A DNA stretch of 64,000 nucleotides from Vibrio tubiashii (GCA_000775715.1 JRWQ01000008.1:310001-374000), one strand, 5' to 3'. Positions 39,924-49,386 are shown, counted from the stretch's first letter. The notes: a model not told the origin generated them from the letters alone. Numbers and translations are program-made.

Positions 39924-40361
39924 TTAACTGCGGTTTGGATGGTTTAAGATGTGATCTTCCCAATCAATAACATCGATCTCATAAACCACTTTATTGCGAA
40001 CACTCTCCCCCGCTGCATGCATCGCAGACTTAGAGCCAGTAATTAATGGATGCCACTCAGGAAGAGGCTGATTTTCAGCAAGCAAGCGATAAGCACAAGT
40101 GTGAGGTAGCCAAGTAAAGTCATCGATATCTTCACGAGTCAGCTTGGTACACTCTTCACCTGATGTAAAACGATTCGGATAGTCTTTGCACGAGCACGTT
40201 TTGCTATTCAACCAGCTGCAAGCGACGTTGGTGTAATAAACTTCGTCGGTATCTTCGTCCATTAACTTGTGCAAACAGCATTTGCCACAACCATCACAGA
40301 GAGACTCCCACTCTTCTTCAGTCATCGCTTCAAGCGCTTTGTGTTGCCAAAACTGCGTCAT
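39924..40361 (-). CDS. ycgN: YcgN family cysteine-cluster protein (UPF0260)
   Basis: A 145-residue protein with the cysteine cluster [13 protein letters not shown] and further cysteines in [21 protein letters not shown], the signature of YcgN/UPF0260 in the zinc/iron-chelating CxxCxxCC family. Function unknown. I take the ATG at 40361 ([13 protein letters not shown]), since homologues start at this FWQ segment; another ATG is 21 bases upstream. Confidence 0.87.
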   Translation of the reverse strand: MTQFWQHKALEAMTEEEWESLCDGCGKCCLHKLMDEDTDEVYYTNVACSWLNSKTCSCKDYPNRFTSGEECTKLTREDIDDFTWLPHTCAYRLLAENQPLPEWHPLITGSKSAMHAAGESVRNKVVYEIDVIDWEDHILNHPNRS

Positions 40362-40678
40362 GTGGTAACCCCAAGTATTCATGTATTGCCATGGAAAAGG
40401 AAAGCGGAATTTATATAGATCCTTGGCGCAAAGTGCAAGTGCTTCTGCTCACGAATTAAATTCGTAAAATATGAATGGTACTAGCTCAATTGTTCAAGCA
40501 TTTGATTTGATTGAGTAACGTTTCCCCACGTTAACTGAGAGTAGTGCTTGCAGAATGTCGAGTTTATTTAGGCTGACTGGTGCGACTCTCCCAAATTAAA
40601 TCGCGGCGCTAAATAAGCGTGATTGAGTGCACATTTATTGTTACCATTACGACCAATTTATATCGAGGTCAAAATCAG
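40362..40678. other. Divergent region between two cysteine-cluster genes
   Basis: About 317 bases with no convincing ORF or terminator. It must hold promoters for both genes. I saw no clear operator. Confidence 0.45.
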
Positions 40679-40927
40679 ATGGAATGCCGTTTAGGTTGCG
40701 GGGCATGTTGTATTGCACCAAGTATTTCTTCCCCTATCCCTGGAATGCCCAATGGCAAGCCTGCTGGCATGCGTTGCATTCAGCTCAATGAAGACAATCT
40801 GTGCAAACTTTTTGGCAAGCCCGAACGCCCTAAAGTATGCCATGCGTTCAAACCTTGCCCCATCGTTTGCGGCTCAACCAATCAACAAGCACTTGATAAC
40901 ATCACCGAGTTGGAAACACTGACTTAA
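40679..40927 (+). CDS. YkgJ family cysteine-cluster protein
   Basis: An 82-residue protein, MECRLGCGACCIAPSISSPIPGMPNGKPAGMRC, with CxxGCGACC plus LCKLF, KVCHAF, PCPIVCG, typical of the YkgJ-type zinc/iron-chelating family. Function unknown. Start at 40679 is set by a GAGGT site 9 bases upstream. It faces away from ycgN, another member of the same broad family. Confidence 0.83.
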   Translation: MECRLGCGACCIAPSISSPIPGMPNGKPAGMRCIQLNEDNLCKLFGKPERPKVCHAFKPCPIVCGSTNQQALDNITELETLT

Positions 40928-41088
40928 CAGACTGGTGTTCCTCGTACTTTGTTAAACACTCCGCTTATAGATATCGCTGCGATAATCCTAAATTCGTCAC
41001 AACTTTGCCTTCCAGTCACAATTAGTCACATTGTTGATCATTCCCGTGAGTTATAGTTTTCTCACCATCCATCACTTTGCAGATCTGA

Positions 41089-41808
41089 ATGTCAACGTCC
41101 CAAACCTACTCAATAATCTTGGTTGAAGATGATCTTGAACTCGCAGACTTGATTCGAGACTTCCTACAGAATTATGAATTTGACGTCGCGATCGTTTGTG
41201 ACGGTGTGACTGCTGTTGACGTTATTCTTGATAGGCAACCCGACTTGGTCATTCTTGATATTATGCTGCCGGGTCAAAGTGGTATGGATGTATGCCGTGC
41301 AATAAGAACTAAATACCAGGGTATGATTTTGATGCAAACGGCGTTGGATGACGACATTGATCAGGTAATGGGACTCGAACTTGGTGCCGATGATTATGTC
41401 GTAAAACAAGTAAAACCGCGTCTTCTTTTATCACGTATTCGCGCGTTGCTACGTCGCCAAGAGCGGCTATCAACGAAAGCCAAAGACGATGAGATGAAAT
41501 TTGGCCGACTCACGATCAACCTTCAGCATCGTGCGGTAATGGTCAACAACCAAGCCATTAAGCTGACCACTTCGGAGTTTGACCTCCTTCATTTACTTGC
41601 AAAGAACGCAGGAAGCGTCGTTTCACGAGATGAGATAGCTCAATCGATACGTGGATTTGAGTATGATGGACTAGACAGATCCATTGACAGACGAATATCT
41701 CGTTTAAGGCGCACACTGAATGATGACCCACAACAGCCAAAACTGATTAAAACCATTCGCGGTATCGGCTATCAACTGTGTCTCTCAAACGAGGAGGCAA
41801 TCGTATGA
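41089..41808 (+). CDS. OmpR-family response regulator (RstA-like)
   Basis: The 239-residue protein has a receiver domain with E13-D14-D15, phosphoacceptor D57 (ILDIMLPGQSG), T84 and K106, and a winged-helix DNA-binding domain (about 135-235; SEFDLLHLLAKNAG, DGLDRSIDRRISRLRRTL, IKTIRGIGYQL). K106 is followed by Gln, not the usual Pro, as in E. coli RstA. The YDGLDRSID segment also matches RstA. Its stop overlaps the kinase start by 4 bases. V. cholerae CarR is another relative, so the exact name is left open. Confidence 0.87.
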   Translation: MSTSQTYSIILVEDDLELADLIRDFLQNYEFDVAIVCDGVTAVDVILDRQPDLVILDIMLPGQSGMDVCRAIRTKYQGMILMQTALDDDIDQVMGLELGADDYVVKQVKPRLLLSRIRALLRRQERLSTKAKDDEMKFGRLTINLQHRAVMVNNQAIKLTTSEFDLLHLLAKNAGSVVSRDEIAQSIRGFEYDGLDRSIDRRISRLRRTLNDDPQQPKLIKTIRGIGYQLCLSNEEAIV

Positions 41809-43439
41809 TCAGAGCGTTTTTTATTCTATGGTTAGCCGTATTTGTGCCTATCATCCTACTGATTATTCCCACATCATTTAACCCTATTCAACGATTAAAT
41901 GAATCATTTTCTGAGCAGTTCTATAAGCAAATTTACACCGTCAACTTCGATATCCTGACAGATAAATTGCTAGAAAAGCCACAAAGCCAATGGCAAGCTA
42001 TTATCAAGGCTGAGGCTAAACACTTCGCCTATCCCCTCAAGCTAGAGTCTATCGATAATTATCAAGACGATGTTAAGGTTCTGGAGTCTATTCGCCGGGG
42101 TGAAACCACTTTTGTGTTCGGCGACCCTATGGCTCTGATCAAACGTGTTGGCGATAGTGACTATATCATTTACTTTGCGTTGAACGAGTCAACACAGCTG
42201 GCGGTTCTCAATCAGGCAAGAGGTACGCTCTACCTTGCTTCGCAGCAACTTCGCTCCCTTGCCAGAGAATCTTGGCAGAAAGATTTGGCAGAAAAAAATG
42301 CCCGAATCCCTTTTCAAATTAGCCTGAAAACGACCAGCGAGCTTTCTCTCCCTGGGCATAAAGCCATCGAAGAATCGCCAAATGAGATTGTCAGTTACAT
42401 CAACCAAGCAGGGCAAGTCGAGCTACTCGCACCGTTAGAAGAGGGCATTTGGCTTCATGTTCACGATGATATGTCTCAAAGCACCCAAATGAAACTCACA
42501 TCTGCGATCGGCGGACTGTTTTTTTTGCTGATCTCACTCGCGCTAGTACTTTGGGTGTTTCCACTGTGGCGAGATTTAAAGCGACTAGTGCACACTGCCA
42601 ACGAGTTTGGTCAAGGGCGACTTTCTCAACGAGCTAAAGCATCTCGGCTATCCGTCGTCTCACAACTCAGCGCATCGTTCAATACCATGGCGGATAATAT
42701 TGAGAGACTGATAGCTGGGCAACGTGAGCTGACCAATGCAGTCGCCCACGATTTGCGCACGCCTTTATATAGACTGAGGTTCGCGTTAGAGATGATTGAA
42801 GATGAGTCACTGCCAGCGACTCAAAAGCAGAAGTACCACAATACGATTCAATCTAGCATTGAAGATTTGGATCATTTAATAAACCAGAATCTACTACTGT
42901 CTCGCTACAACCGAATTGCCGATGTCACCCAGTTTAGTCTATGCTGCTTTGCCGACGAACTCACTAAAGAGGTGGAGTTTTTCCGTCTCGAGCATAGTGA
43001 ATTCGAGATCAGGTTTTATTGTTCTCCCAGCTTACAGACAGATACCTTATTTATCGACAAAGCGGGCTTAATGCGTGCGGTCAAAAACTTGCTTGCCAAT
43101 GCCAGTCGCTTTGCACAAACCAAGATAGCGATCTCTTTTGCGAATGAGAACAATCTGTACATGATAAGCATTGAAGACGATGGGCCGGGCATAGCGAGCA
43201 AAGATGCTGAAAAAATCTTTGACCCCTTTATTCAGCTTGATAACCAAGAACGCAGTAGTGACAAAGGCCATGGACTTGGTTTAGCTATCGTTCGTCAAGT
43301 GATGAAGTGGCATCAGGGCAGTGCGACAGTTTCCTCATCCACACTGGGTGGTGCGCAGTTTACTCTTACTTGGCCAGCTAAAAACATTACGGATAACTCA
43401 AAAGCAATTGTGACCAAATCGGACACAATTAGTCCATAA
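41805..43439 (+). CDS. Sensor histidine kinase (RstB-like)
   Basis: The 544-residue kinase has membrane segments at about 5-22 and 233-255, a ~210-residue periplasmic sensor, HAMP, a HisKA domain with phosphoacceptor His315 (NAVAHDLRTPLYRLRF), and an HATPase domain (N box NLLANASRFA, G1 EDDGPGIAS, G2 GHGLGLAIV). ATG at 41805 is preceded by GAGGAGG and overlaps the response-regulator stop (ATGA). Signal unknown; the downstream outer-membrane protein and lipoprotein may be its targets. Confidence 0.9.
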   Translation: MIRAFFILWLAVFVPIILLIIPTSFNPIQRLNESFSEQFYKQIYTVNFDILTDKLLEKPQSQWQAIIKAEAKHFAYPLKLESIDNYQDDVKVLESIRRGETTFVFGDPMALIKRVGDSDYIIYFALNESTQLAVLNQARGTLYLASQQLRSLARESWQKDLAEKNARIPFQISLKTTSELSLPGHKAIEESPNEIVSYINQAGQVELLAPLEEGIWLHVHDDMSQSTQMKLTSAIGGLFFLLISLALVLWVFPLWRDLKRLVHTANEFGQGRLSQRAKASRLSVVSQLSASFNTMADNIERLIAGQRELTNAVAHDLRTPLYRLRFALEMIEDESLPATQKQKYHNTIQSSIEDLDHLINQNLLLSRYNRIADVTQFSLCCFADELTKEVEFFRLEHSEFEIRFYCSPSLQTDTLFIDKAGLMRAVKNLLANASRFAQTKIAISFANENNLYMISIEDDGPGIASKDAEKIFDPFIQLDNQERSSDKGHGLGLAIVRQVMKWHQGSATVSSSTLGGAQFTLTWPAKNITDNSKAIVTKSDTISP

Positions 43440-43474
43440 ATCACCAACGATTAATAACCAGTGTAAATGTTAGT

Positions 43475-43502
43475 TTGGAGTGGCTAAAACAAGTCACTCC
43501 AA
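43475..43502 (+). promoter_or_regulatory. Hairpin immediately upstream of the DUF2860 gene
   Basis: TTGGAGTG / CACTCCAA is an 8-bp stem with a 12-base loop; its 3' arm runs into the AAAAAGGA ribosome-binding region of the next gene. It could be an attenuator or translational control element between the two-component pair and the outer-membrane genes. Inference from position only. Confidence 0.45.
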
Positions 43503-43514
43503 AAAGGATTTCAC

Positions 43515-44516
43515 ATGCACGTAAGTTCAAGCTTTACCGCGTTCGTTGGCGCTTCAGTTATCTCGGTTAGTTCTTTCAATGCGTTAGCCCAACGCGATCC
43601 TTTCACTCCGGGCTTTAGTGGTACCATTAGCCTCAATGCGGGCTACAGTCAAACCCAATCTCAACACAATACTAATGACGATAATGCCATTACGCACGAC
43701 TTAAATAATAAAGGTCAGCAAGTTAGCCAAGTATCTCCTATCCTGCTTGGTCGATTGCAGTACAGTTTTGGAAACACCGTCATTTTCTTAGGTAACAGTG
43801 AAGACCAAATTACTGAAGCCAACTTTCAAGCTGAGTTGGGGATAACCCAAAAATTAAGCAGGAATAGCGCATTAACTGGCGCTTTATTTGGCAGTGTACC
43901 CGATCAAGATGAAGTGTGGCGCGACCCTTATTTAACCGGTAGAGCTCGAACCGTCACAGATCAAGCCGTATCAGGGGTTCGATTTTCCTGGGACTTATTT
44001 AGCCCTGTATCTGTATCGTTAAAATACGCTTATGCGCAAAGCGAAGTCGACCAAGACGATATTGGCCTGTCTGCACTTCTGTCAGTGGCAGAGCAAGCGC
44101 AACTTGCTCGTGACAGCGATTATCATAGATTTGGTACAGAAATCGCTTTTCCAATTGGCAAAGCGTTAACGATTGCTCCTTCTATGTATTACACGCGTAG
44201 AGATGCCAAAGGCAATTCACACTCTTTTGATGAGATCAGTGGTCAAGTTGCTGTCGTCATAAACCTGCCAAGACACACGTTTAGCACAACATTTCGCAAC
44301 AGTATTGCCGAGTTTTCTCAAGACAACCCTCAGTTCAATCGTAAACAAGATTATCGAAGTATTGGTCTGTTCTCTGTCTATAGCTACCACAACCTGCTTA
44401 ACCTGCCTAACACCAACCTAAACCTAATGGCGGGTTATCAAATAACAGAGTCCGATATCGAGTTTTACAGCAGCGAGAACCTCTTCCTTTCTACAGGCGT
44501 GAGCTACCACTTCTAA
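43515..44516 (+). CDS. DUF2860 outer-membrane beta-barrel protein
   Basis: The 333-residue protein has a signal peptide (cleavage near ALA, about 25), FTPGFSGTISLNAGYSQTQSQ as the first strand, alternating amphipathic strands and a C-terminal YHF consistent with an outer-membrane barrel. Matches the DUF2860 family common in vibrios; function unknown. It is 75 bases after the kinase and 18 before a lipoprotein gene, so likely coexpressed. Confidence 0.8.
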   Translation: MHVSSSFTAFVGASVISVSSFNALAQRDPFTPGFSGTISLNAGYSQTQSQHNTNDDNAITHDLNNKGQQVSQVSPILLGRLQYSFGNTVIFLGNSEDQITEANFQAELGITQKLSRNSALTGALFGSVPDQDEVWRDPYLTGRARTVTDQAVSGVRFSWDLFSPVSVSLKYAYAQSEVDQDDIGLSALLSVAEQAQLARDSDYHRFGTEIAFPIGKALTIAPSMYYTRRDAKGNSHSFDEISGQVAVVINLPRHTFSTTFRNSIAEFSQDNPQFNRKQDYRSIGLFSVYSYHNLLNLPNTNLNLMAGYQITESDIEFYSSENLFLSTGVSYHF

Positions 44517-44534
44517 TCATTACTAGGGATCACC

Positions 44535-45602
44535 ATGTCTATGTTTGTCAAATATCTTGTTCTCGGTGCACTGATTGTTATCTCTGGTTGTGATGACGAT
44601 ATTGGTGACGCAGAAAAATATACCAAACCAACAGTAGATGCTGGCAGTGACAAAGTCTATACGCTGCCGATAAGCAAGATCACGTTAAGTGGTTCAGCGA
44701 AAACATACCCTAAACATGTGTACAGTATTAATGATACCAAGTGGACGCAGACATCAGGGCCTGAAAATTTAACTATTCTAAACTCAGATAGACTAACCGC
44801 GACCTTACTCAATCCCGAAACTACAGGAACGTACACATTCGAATTATATGTAAAAGATAGCGGTAATAGGAGCAATACAGACAGCGTCAAAATCGTTTTA
44901 ACGCAAAGCGCGAAAGTCGCATCAGCAAGAAGCAGCCGCAGTTATAGCGATGACTACAATTTGATGTGGAATGCCGTTACTGAAGACCAAGTCCGCTACC
45001 CTGAGATTGAAGATCAATGGCAAGCACTGTATCAGCCTTATCTAATTGAAGTAGAGCAAATAACATCGGATACACAATGGCATAAGATGGTCACTAAGAT
45101 GATAAGTGATCTCAATACTGACCAACTAGAGTTACGCACCATTGACAGCAATCTTAGTGGCAGAGCTTCAACGGTTGAGCATGTAACTTGGTCTCAAGAT
45201 AACGGTATCGGCAAGCTACGCTTTGATTCGCTCGGCAATATTTCAAGTCAGGAGTTACTCGTTGGGCTAACCAAGGCGCTCGCTAGCTTATCATCAACCC
45301 AACAAATCAAACTCGACTTTCGTACCAGCGGAGTGTTCAATGATCAACTTTTGCTGACGCTAATTACAAGGCTAACAACCCGAAGCTTCAGTTTGTGTCT
45401 TGCAGAGTTTGAACAAGAGGTAGACTGTATTCAAATACAAGCCAACAAAGACCTGAGTGAAACCCGATTTGAGGTAATAGGCGCGGAAAGTAGCCTGTCG
45501 GCACAGCAGTTTGCTAGGTTTATCGACTTTGTTTATTTAGGGGGCGAAAGGTTCGAGTTTTTAACCAGTTTGCCATTAACAACTAAGTTAGTTTTACACT
45601 AA
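44535..45602 (+). CDS. Lipoprotein with Ig/PKD-like domain and peptidase-S41-like remnant
   Basis: The 355-residue protein has a lipoprotein signal with Cys19 (LIVISGCDDD), a PKD/Ig-like segment at about 31-125 (PTVDAGSDKVYTLPISKITLSGSA, TYTFELYVKDSGNRSNTDSVKIVL) and a C-terminal part that reads like a shortened S41 (tail-specific) peptidase: DYNLMWNAVTEDQVRYPEIEDQW matches the family's N-terminal helical bundle, and the beta strand before the active site appears as IGKLRFDSLGN with IKLDFRTSG in place of DLRxNxGG. No SxxxK catalytic pair is visible. D20-D21-D22 after Cys suggests inner-membrane retention. Function unknown; probably non-enzymatic. S41 relation is by eye. Confidence 0.7.
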   Translation: MSMFVKYLVLGALIVISGCDDDIGDAEKYTKPTVDAGSDKVYTLPISKITLSGSAKTYPKHVYSINDTKWTQTSGPENLTILNSDRLTATLLNPETTGTYTFELYVKDSGNRSNTDSVKIVLTQSAKVASARSSRSYSDDYNLMWNAVTEDQVRYPEIEDQWQALYQPYLIEVEQITSDTQWHKMVTKMISDLNTDQLELRTIDSNLSGRASTVEHVTWSQDNGIGKLRFDSLGNISSQELLVGLTKALASLSSTQQIKLDFRTSGVFNDQLLLTLITRLTTRSFSLCLAEFEQEVDCIQIQANKDLSETRFEVIGAESSLSAQQFARFIDFVYLGGERFEFLTSLPLTTKLVLH

Positions 45603-45603
45603 C

Positions 45604-45636
45604 AAAAAAGCGATGCTTTCGGGCATCGCTTTTACT
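45604..45636. terminator. Bidirectional terminator between lipoprotein gene and recR
   Basis: AAAAGCGATGC / GCATCGCTTTT stem with a TTTCGG loop and A/T flanks. Confidence 0.92.
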
Positions 45637-45648
45637 AATTTGATTGAA

Positions 45649-46248
45649 CTAAAGTTTTTGTCTACCCAGTAAGGAATGTGACAAGGTCGTACCATCGACA
45701 AGCTCTAGCTCTCCACCAACAGGTACACCATGTGCGATACGACTCGCTTGGACTTGGTGCTCACGACATAGTTCAGCAATATAGTGCGCCGTAGCCTCAC
45801 CTTCTACCGTCGGATTGGTTGCTAAGATCACTTCACTGATATCACCACGACGCAAACGAAAGTCTAAGACATCAAGACCAATATCACTAGGACCAATACC
45901 ATCTAACGGAGATAAGTGTCCCATCAACACAAAGTAGCGTCCAGAAAACTGTCCTGTCGCCTCAACCGCTGCGATATCTGCCGGACTCTCCACCACACAA
46001 ATCTGCCCATTTTCCTGACGTTTAGGATTCGTACAGATATGGCAGGTCTCTTCTTCAGTGAAAGTTCGACACTCGCTGCAGTGACCGATTTCGGTCATTG
46101 CATGGCTTAACGCGTCGGCAAGCTGTAAGCCGCCTTTTCTATCCCGCTGTAACAAATGAAAGGCCATACGCTGAGCCGACTTGGGACCAACCCCAGGTAG
46201 ACAACGTAAGGCCTCCATCAATTGCTCCAGCATATGACTGGTGCGCAT
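45649..46248 (-). CDS. recR: Recombination protein RecR
   Basis: The 199-residue protein has an HhH motif ([20 protein letters not shown]), a four-cysteine zinc finger ([16 protein letters not shown]), and a Toprim domain ([33 protein letters not shown]). RecR loads RecA at gaps with RecFO. It is the last gene of dnaX-ybaB-recR, 14 bases after ybaB. Confidence 0.97.
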   Translation of the reverse strand: MRTSHMLEQLMEALRCLPGVGPKSAQRMAFHLLQRDRKGGLQLADALSHAMTEIGHCSECRTFTEEETCHICTNPKRQENGQICVVESPADIAAVEATGQFSGRYFVLMGHLSPLDGIGPSDIGLDVLDFRLRRGDISEVILATNPTVEGEATAHYIAELCREHQVQASRIAHGVPVGGELELVDGTTLSHSLLGRQKL

Positions 46249-46262
46249 TAATTCTTACTCAA

Positions 46263-46592
46263 TTAGAATGGCATCTTCATGCCAGGTGGTAGTTGCATAC
46301 CGCCAGTCACACCAGCCATTTTTTCTTTTTGAGTCTCTTCAACACGGCGTGCTGCGTCGTTGAATGCTGCTGCGATAAGATCTTCAAGCATCTCTTTGTC
46401 GTCTTCCATTAGACTCTCGTCAATTTCAACACGACGCACGCTATGACTACCAGTAATAGTCACTTTCACTAGGCCAGCACCAGACTCACCTGTTACTTCC
46501 ATATTAGCGATTTCTTCTTGAAGCTTTTGCATGCGATCTTGCATTTGCTGGGCTTGCTTCATTAGGTTGCCCATACCGCCTTTACCAAACAT
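46263..46592 (-). CDS. ybaB: Nucleoid-associated protein YbaB/EbfC
   Basis: A 109-residue YbaB/EbfC family DNA-binding protein, [36 protein letters not shown], ending [11 protein letters not shown]. Dimeric small nucleoid-associated protein. Its location between dnaX and recR is conserved in many bacteria. Confidence 0.96.
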   Translation of the reverse strand: MFGKGGMGNLMKQAQQMQDRMQKLQEEIANMEVTGESGAGLVKVTITGSHSVRRVEIDESLMEDDKEMLEDLIAAAFNDAARRVEETQKEKMAGVTGGMQLPPGMKMPF

Positions 46593-46663
46593 GTTTATCT
46601 CTCTGGTTAGTTAGCTGTTTCGTTATTAGATGGGGCATAATTATAAAAATTCAACCCCGGCAA

Positions 46664-48811
46664 TTATATTGGCCGAACGCTCTCTTTATCGAGTTCAGCT
46701 GCAAAGCGCTTTTCGATAAATTGAACGTTTGGATCCTCTTCTAAGCTAGTGAACGCTTGCTGTAAGCGTTGCTGATAAAGCTTGTCACGCAACTCAAGTG
46801 GTGTCTCACCTAAATCACCGATCTCGACACTTAACTGACACTCTTGAGCAAGTACACGGTTAAGCTCTCCAAGCAGTTCACTTTGCGCTTTATCGGTATT
46901 TAAATGTGCTTGTGATGCTCTTAACGTCAACGAGATAGTCGCACCATCTTTCTCATAGTGTGAATTTAGCGCAAGCTGCTCAGTTAACTTAGCGGTGGTC
47001 AATTTGCTAATCAGATTGGCCCACTCACTTTGCTCTATACTTTCACCGACAAGTTTGTGCACCATTTCTGGTGTTTTCTCATGCTCCAAGGCTTTTTTTA
47101 ATAACGTTGGAGTCAACTCAAGCGTCTGTGTTTTATTCTGAGGTAAGCTTGGCTTCCATTGGTAAGGCTCATCCTTAGCAGGCTCAGGTGTAGCACTAAT
47201 ATTTGCGTGCTGCAATGGCGACACCTGCCCTGCACTACCGTGTTTTTTCGCTACACGGTCAAGCACAGACTCTGGTTTAGCAGATGTCGCATTAGCCTTT
47301 TTTGCTGGATTACCTTGAGCTGGATTTAAGCCCTTTCTCTGCGAACGTAGCTGATGACGCAAACCACTTAATGGCGAGTTTGGTCGCTCGTTAGACGTAG
47401 TTGGTGCAGAAGCTTGAACCTGTTGAACAGGTGGTGTCATCTCTGGTTGAGTTGAAATTCGTTGTTCACTAGGCGGAACATAAGGCTCTGCTGGCTCATC
47501 ATACTGACGTGAATCGTAGCCGTAATCATCGACTACAGGCGCATTATTTGGGCCTGTACTTGGTGCTATCTTAGGCTCTGGAGTTGCTTGCACTTCCTGC
47601 TTCTGCTGCGATTGAGATTGCGGCGCTCTCAACTCTGGGTTGATCACTGGTACCTGATTAGTGGGTTTTGGCGCTGTGGAAGTCTGATCATCAACTTGGG
47701 TAGAGATAACATTTGCTTGTGACTTAGCCGCTGGTTTAAATGCCATCATACGCAAGATGATCATCTCCAACCCACTTCTCTCAGACGGCGCAAGTGGTAG
47801 GTCTTGGCGACCTTTTAGCGCAATCTGATAATAAAGCTGCACATCTTGTGGCGTCATTGCGCGAGAAAGAAGCGCTATTTTTTCGGAGTCAGGTTGGCTT
47901 TGATCAAGTGTCGCTGGCAACGCTTGGTACATGGCCAGTCTGTGCAGTTGAGCGGCTAACTGTTGTAATAGCCCATCCCACTCAACACCATTTTGCGCCA
48001 GAGCATTTACACAATCCATCGCCATTTTCGGCTGTTTTGAACTGATCGCTTCTAACAGATGCAGCGCTTGGTCTGTATCAAGCGTGCCTAACATGTGCGC
48101 AACGCTGTCAGTCAGCACTTGCCCATTGCCAAGTGCAATAGCTTGATCGGTTAGGCTTAACGCATCACGCATACTACCGTCAGCAGCATGGGCAATCATG
48201 CCCAACGCTCGTGGTTCTGCAGTAACGCTTTCAGCACCAAGAATATGATCGAGCTGCTGATGAATATCATCAACACTGATCGGTTTCAGATGGAACTGTA
48301 AACAGCGCGACAGTATGGTGACAGGTAACTTTTGTGGATCTGTTGTCGCCAGTAAGAACTTCACATACTCTGGTGGCTCTTCCAACGTTTTTAGCAACGC
48401 GTTAAAGCTATGGCGAGAGAGCATATGAACTTCATCGATAAGGTAAACTTTAAAGCGACCACGTGCAGGCTTGTACTGCACGTTATCTAATAGTTCACGA
48501 GTATCTTCAACTTTAGTACGCGAAGCTGCATCTATCTCTAATAAGTCAACAAATCGTCCTTCATCGATCTCTTTACAGGTATCACAGACCCCACACGGTG
48601 TTGAGGTAATCCCGGTTTCACAGTTGAGGCCTTTCGCAAACAACCGACCGATGGTGGTTTTACCCACGCCACGAGTGCCGCTAAACAGATAAGCATGATG
48701 AAGACGATTTTGCGCTAACGCATTTTCCAGCGCGGTGAGAACGTGAGCCTGACCAACCACTTCATTAAACTTGGTTGGTCGCCACTTTCGCGCTAAGGCA
48801 AGATAACTCAT
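46664..48811 (-). CDS. dnaX: DNA polymerase III subunits tau and gamma
   Basis: The 715-residue tau subunit is the clamp-loader ATPase: Walker A GTRGVGKTTIGRLFAKGLNCE, a zinc module ending CGVCDTC, Walker B LIDEVHML, sensor and lid domains to about 370, then a Pro/Gln-rich linker and the C-terminal tau domain that binds DnaB and the polymerase core. A slippery heptamer at codon 504-505 allows a -1 frameshift giving gamma of about 506 residues. First gene of dnaX-ybaB-recR; apt lies upstream on the same strand. Confidence 0.97.
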   Translation of the reverse strand: MSYLALARKWRPTKFNEVVGQAHVLTALENALAQNRLHHAYLFSGTRGVGKTTIGRLFAKGLNCETGITSTPCGVCDTCKEIDEGRFVDLLEIDAASRTKVEDTRELLDNVQYKPARGRFKVYLIDEVHMLSRHSFNALLKTLEEPPEYVKFLLATTDPQKLPVTILSRCLQFHLKPISVDDIHQQLDHILGAESVTAEPRALGMIAHAADGSMRDALSLTDQAIALGNGQVLTDSVAHMLGTLDTDQALHLLEAISSKQPKMAMDCVNALAQNGVEWDGLLQQLAAQLHRLAMYQALPATLDQSQPDSEKIALLSRAMTPQDVQLYYQIALKGRQDLPLAPSERSGLEMIILRMMAFKPAAKSQANVISTQVDDQTSTAPKPTNQVPVINPELRAPQSQSQQKQEVQATPEPKIAPSTGPNNAPVVDDYGYDSRQYDEPAEPYVPPSEQRISTQPEMTPPVQQVQASAPTTSNERPNSPLSGLRHQLRSQRKGLNPAQGNPAKKANATSAKPESVLDRVAKKHGSAGQVSPLQHANISATPEPAKDEPYQWKPSLPQNKTQTLELTPTLLKKALEHEKTPEMVHKLVGESIEQSEWANLISKLTTAKLTEQLALNSHYEKDGATISLTLRASQAHLNTDKAQSELLGELNRVLAQECQLSVEIGDLGETPLELRDKLYQQRLQQAFTSLEEDPNVQFIEKRFAAELDKESVRPI
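47292..47303 (-). other. Programmed -1 frameshift site in dnaX
   Basis: On the minus strand the heptamer A-AAA-AAG is in the required frame (GCA AAA AAG), with AAG as codon 505. After a -1 slip the next codons are GGC TAA, so synthesis stops at once, giving gamma. An AAGG Shine-Dalgarno-like element lies about 9 bases upstream. This copies the E. coli dnaX arrangement. I did not find a convincing downstream stem-loop. Confidence 0.85.
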
Positions 48812-48840
48812 GAAACTATACCCATTAAAAACCTAACCGA

Positions 48841-49386
48841 TTAGTGGCCTTCAAACTCACAGATGCTGTAAACGTTAAGACCTAAACCTTCAAGTCGCTT
48901 ATCACCGCCAATTTCAGGAAGGTTAATAACAAAAGCAGCGTGCTCTACCACACCACCAAGTTGGCGGATAAGTTTAGTTGTCGCTTCGATTGTACCGCCG
49001 GTCGCTAGTAGATCATCAACAACCAGTACTTTGTCACCCTCACTGATCGCATCAGTGTGAATCTCAAGAGTGTCAGTACCGTACTCAAGTTCGTATGATT
49101 GAGAGACCGTAGCACGTGGCAACTTACCCGGTTTGCGTACTGGAACAAAACCCAAACCAAGCTCTAGCGCTAGTGGCGCACCAAAAAGAAAGCCACGCGC
49201 TTCAGTACCAACAATTTTGGTAAAGCCCATATCTTTGTACTTCTCAACCAGTAACTGGATAGTAGCTTGGTACGCTTTTGCATCTTCCATTAAGCTGGTT
49301 ACATCACGGAAAAGTATGCCCGCTTTTGGATAGTCAGGAATGCTTTTGATGCTAGATTTGATCAGTGAGATTGTTTCAGTAGTCAT
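48841..49386 (-). CDS. apt: Adenine phosphoribosyltransferase Apt
   Basis: The 181-residue type I PRTase makes AMP from adenine and PRPP. Motifs: [30 protein letters not shown], and the PRPP loop [13 protein letters not shown]. It precedes dnaX, as in E. coli. Confidence 0.97.
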   Translation of the reverse strand: MTTETISLIKSSIKSIPDYPKAGILFRDVTSLMEDAKAYQATIQLLVEKYKDMGFTKIVGTEARGFLFGAPLALELGLGFVPVRKPGKLPRATVSQSYELEYGTDTLEIHTDAISEGDKVLVVDDLLATGGTIEATTKLIRQLGGVVEHAAFVINLPEIGGDKRLEGLGLNVYSICEFEGH

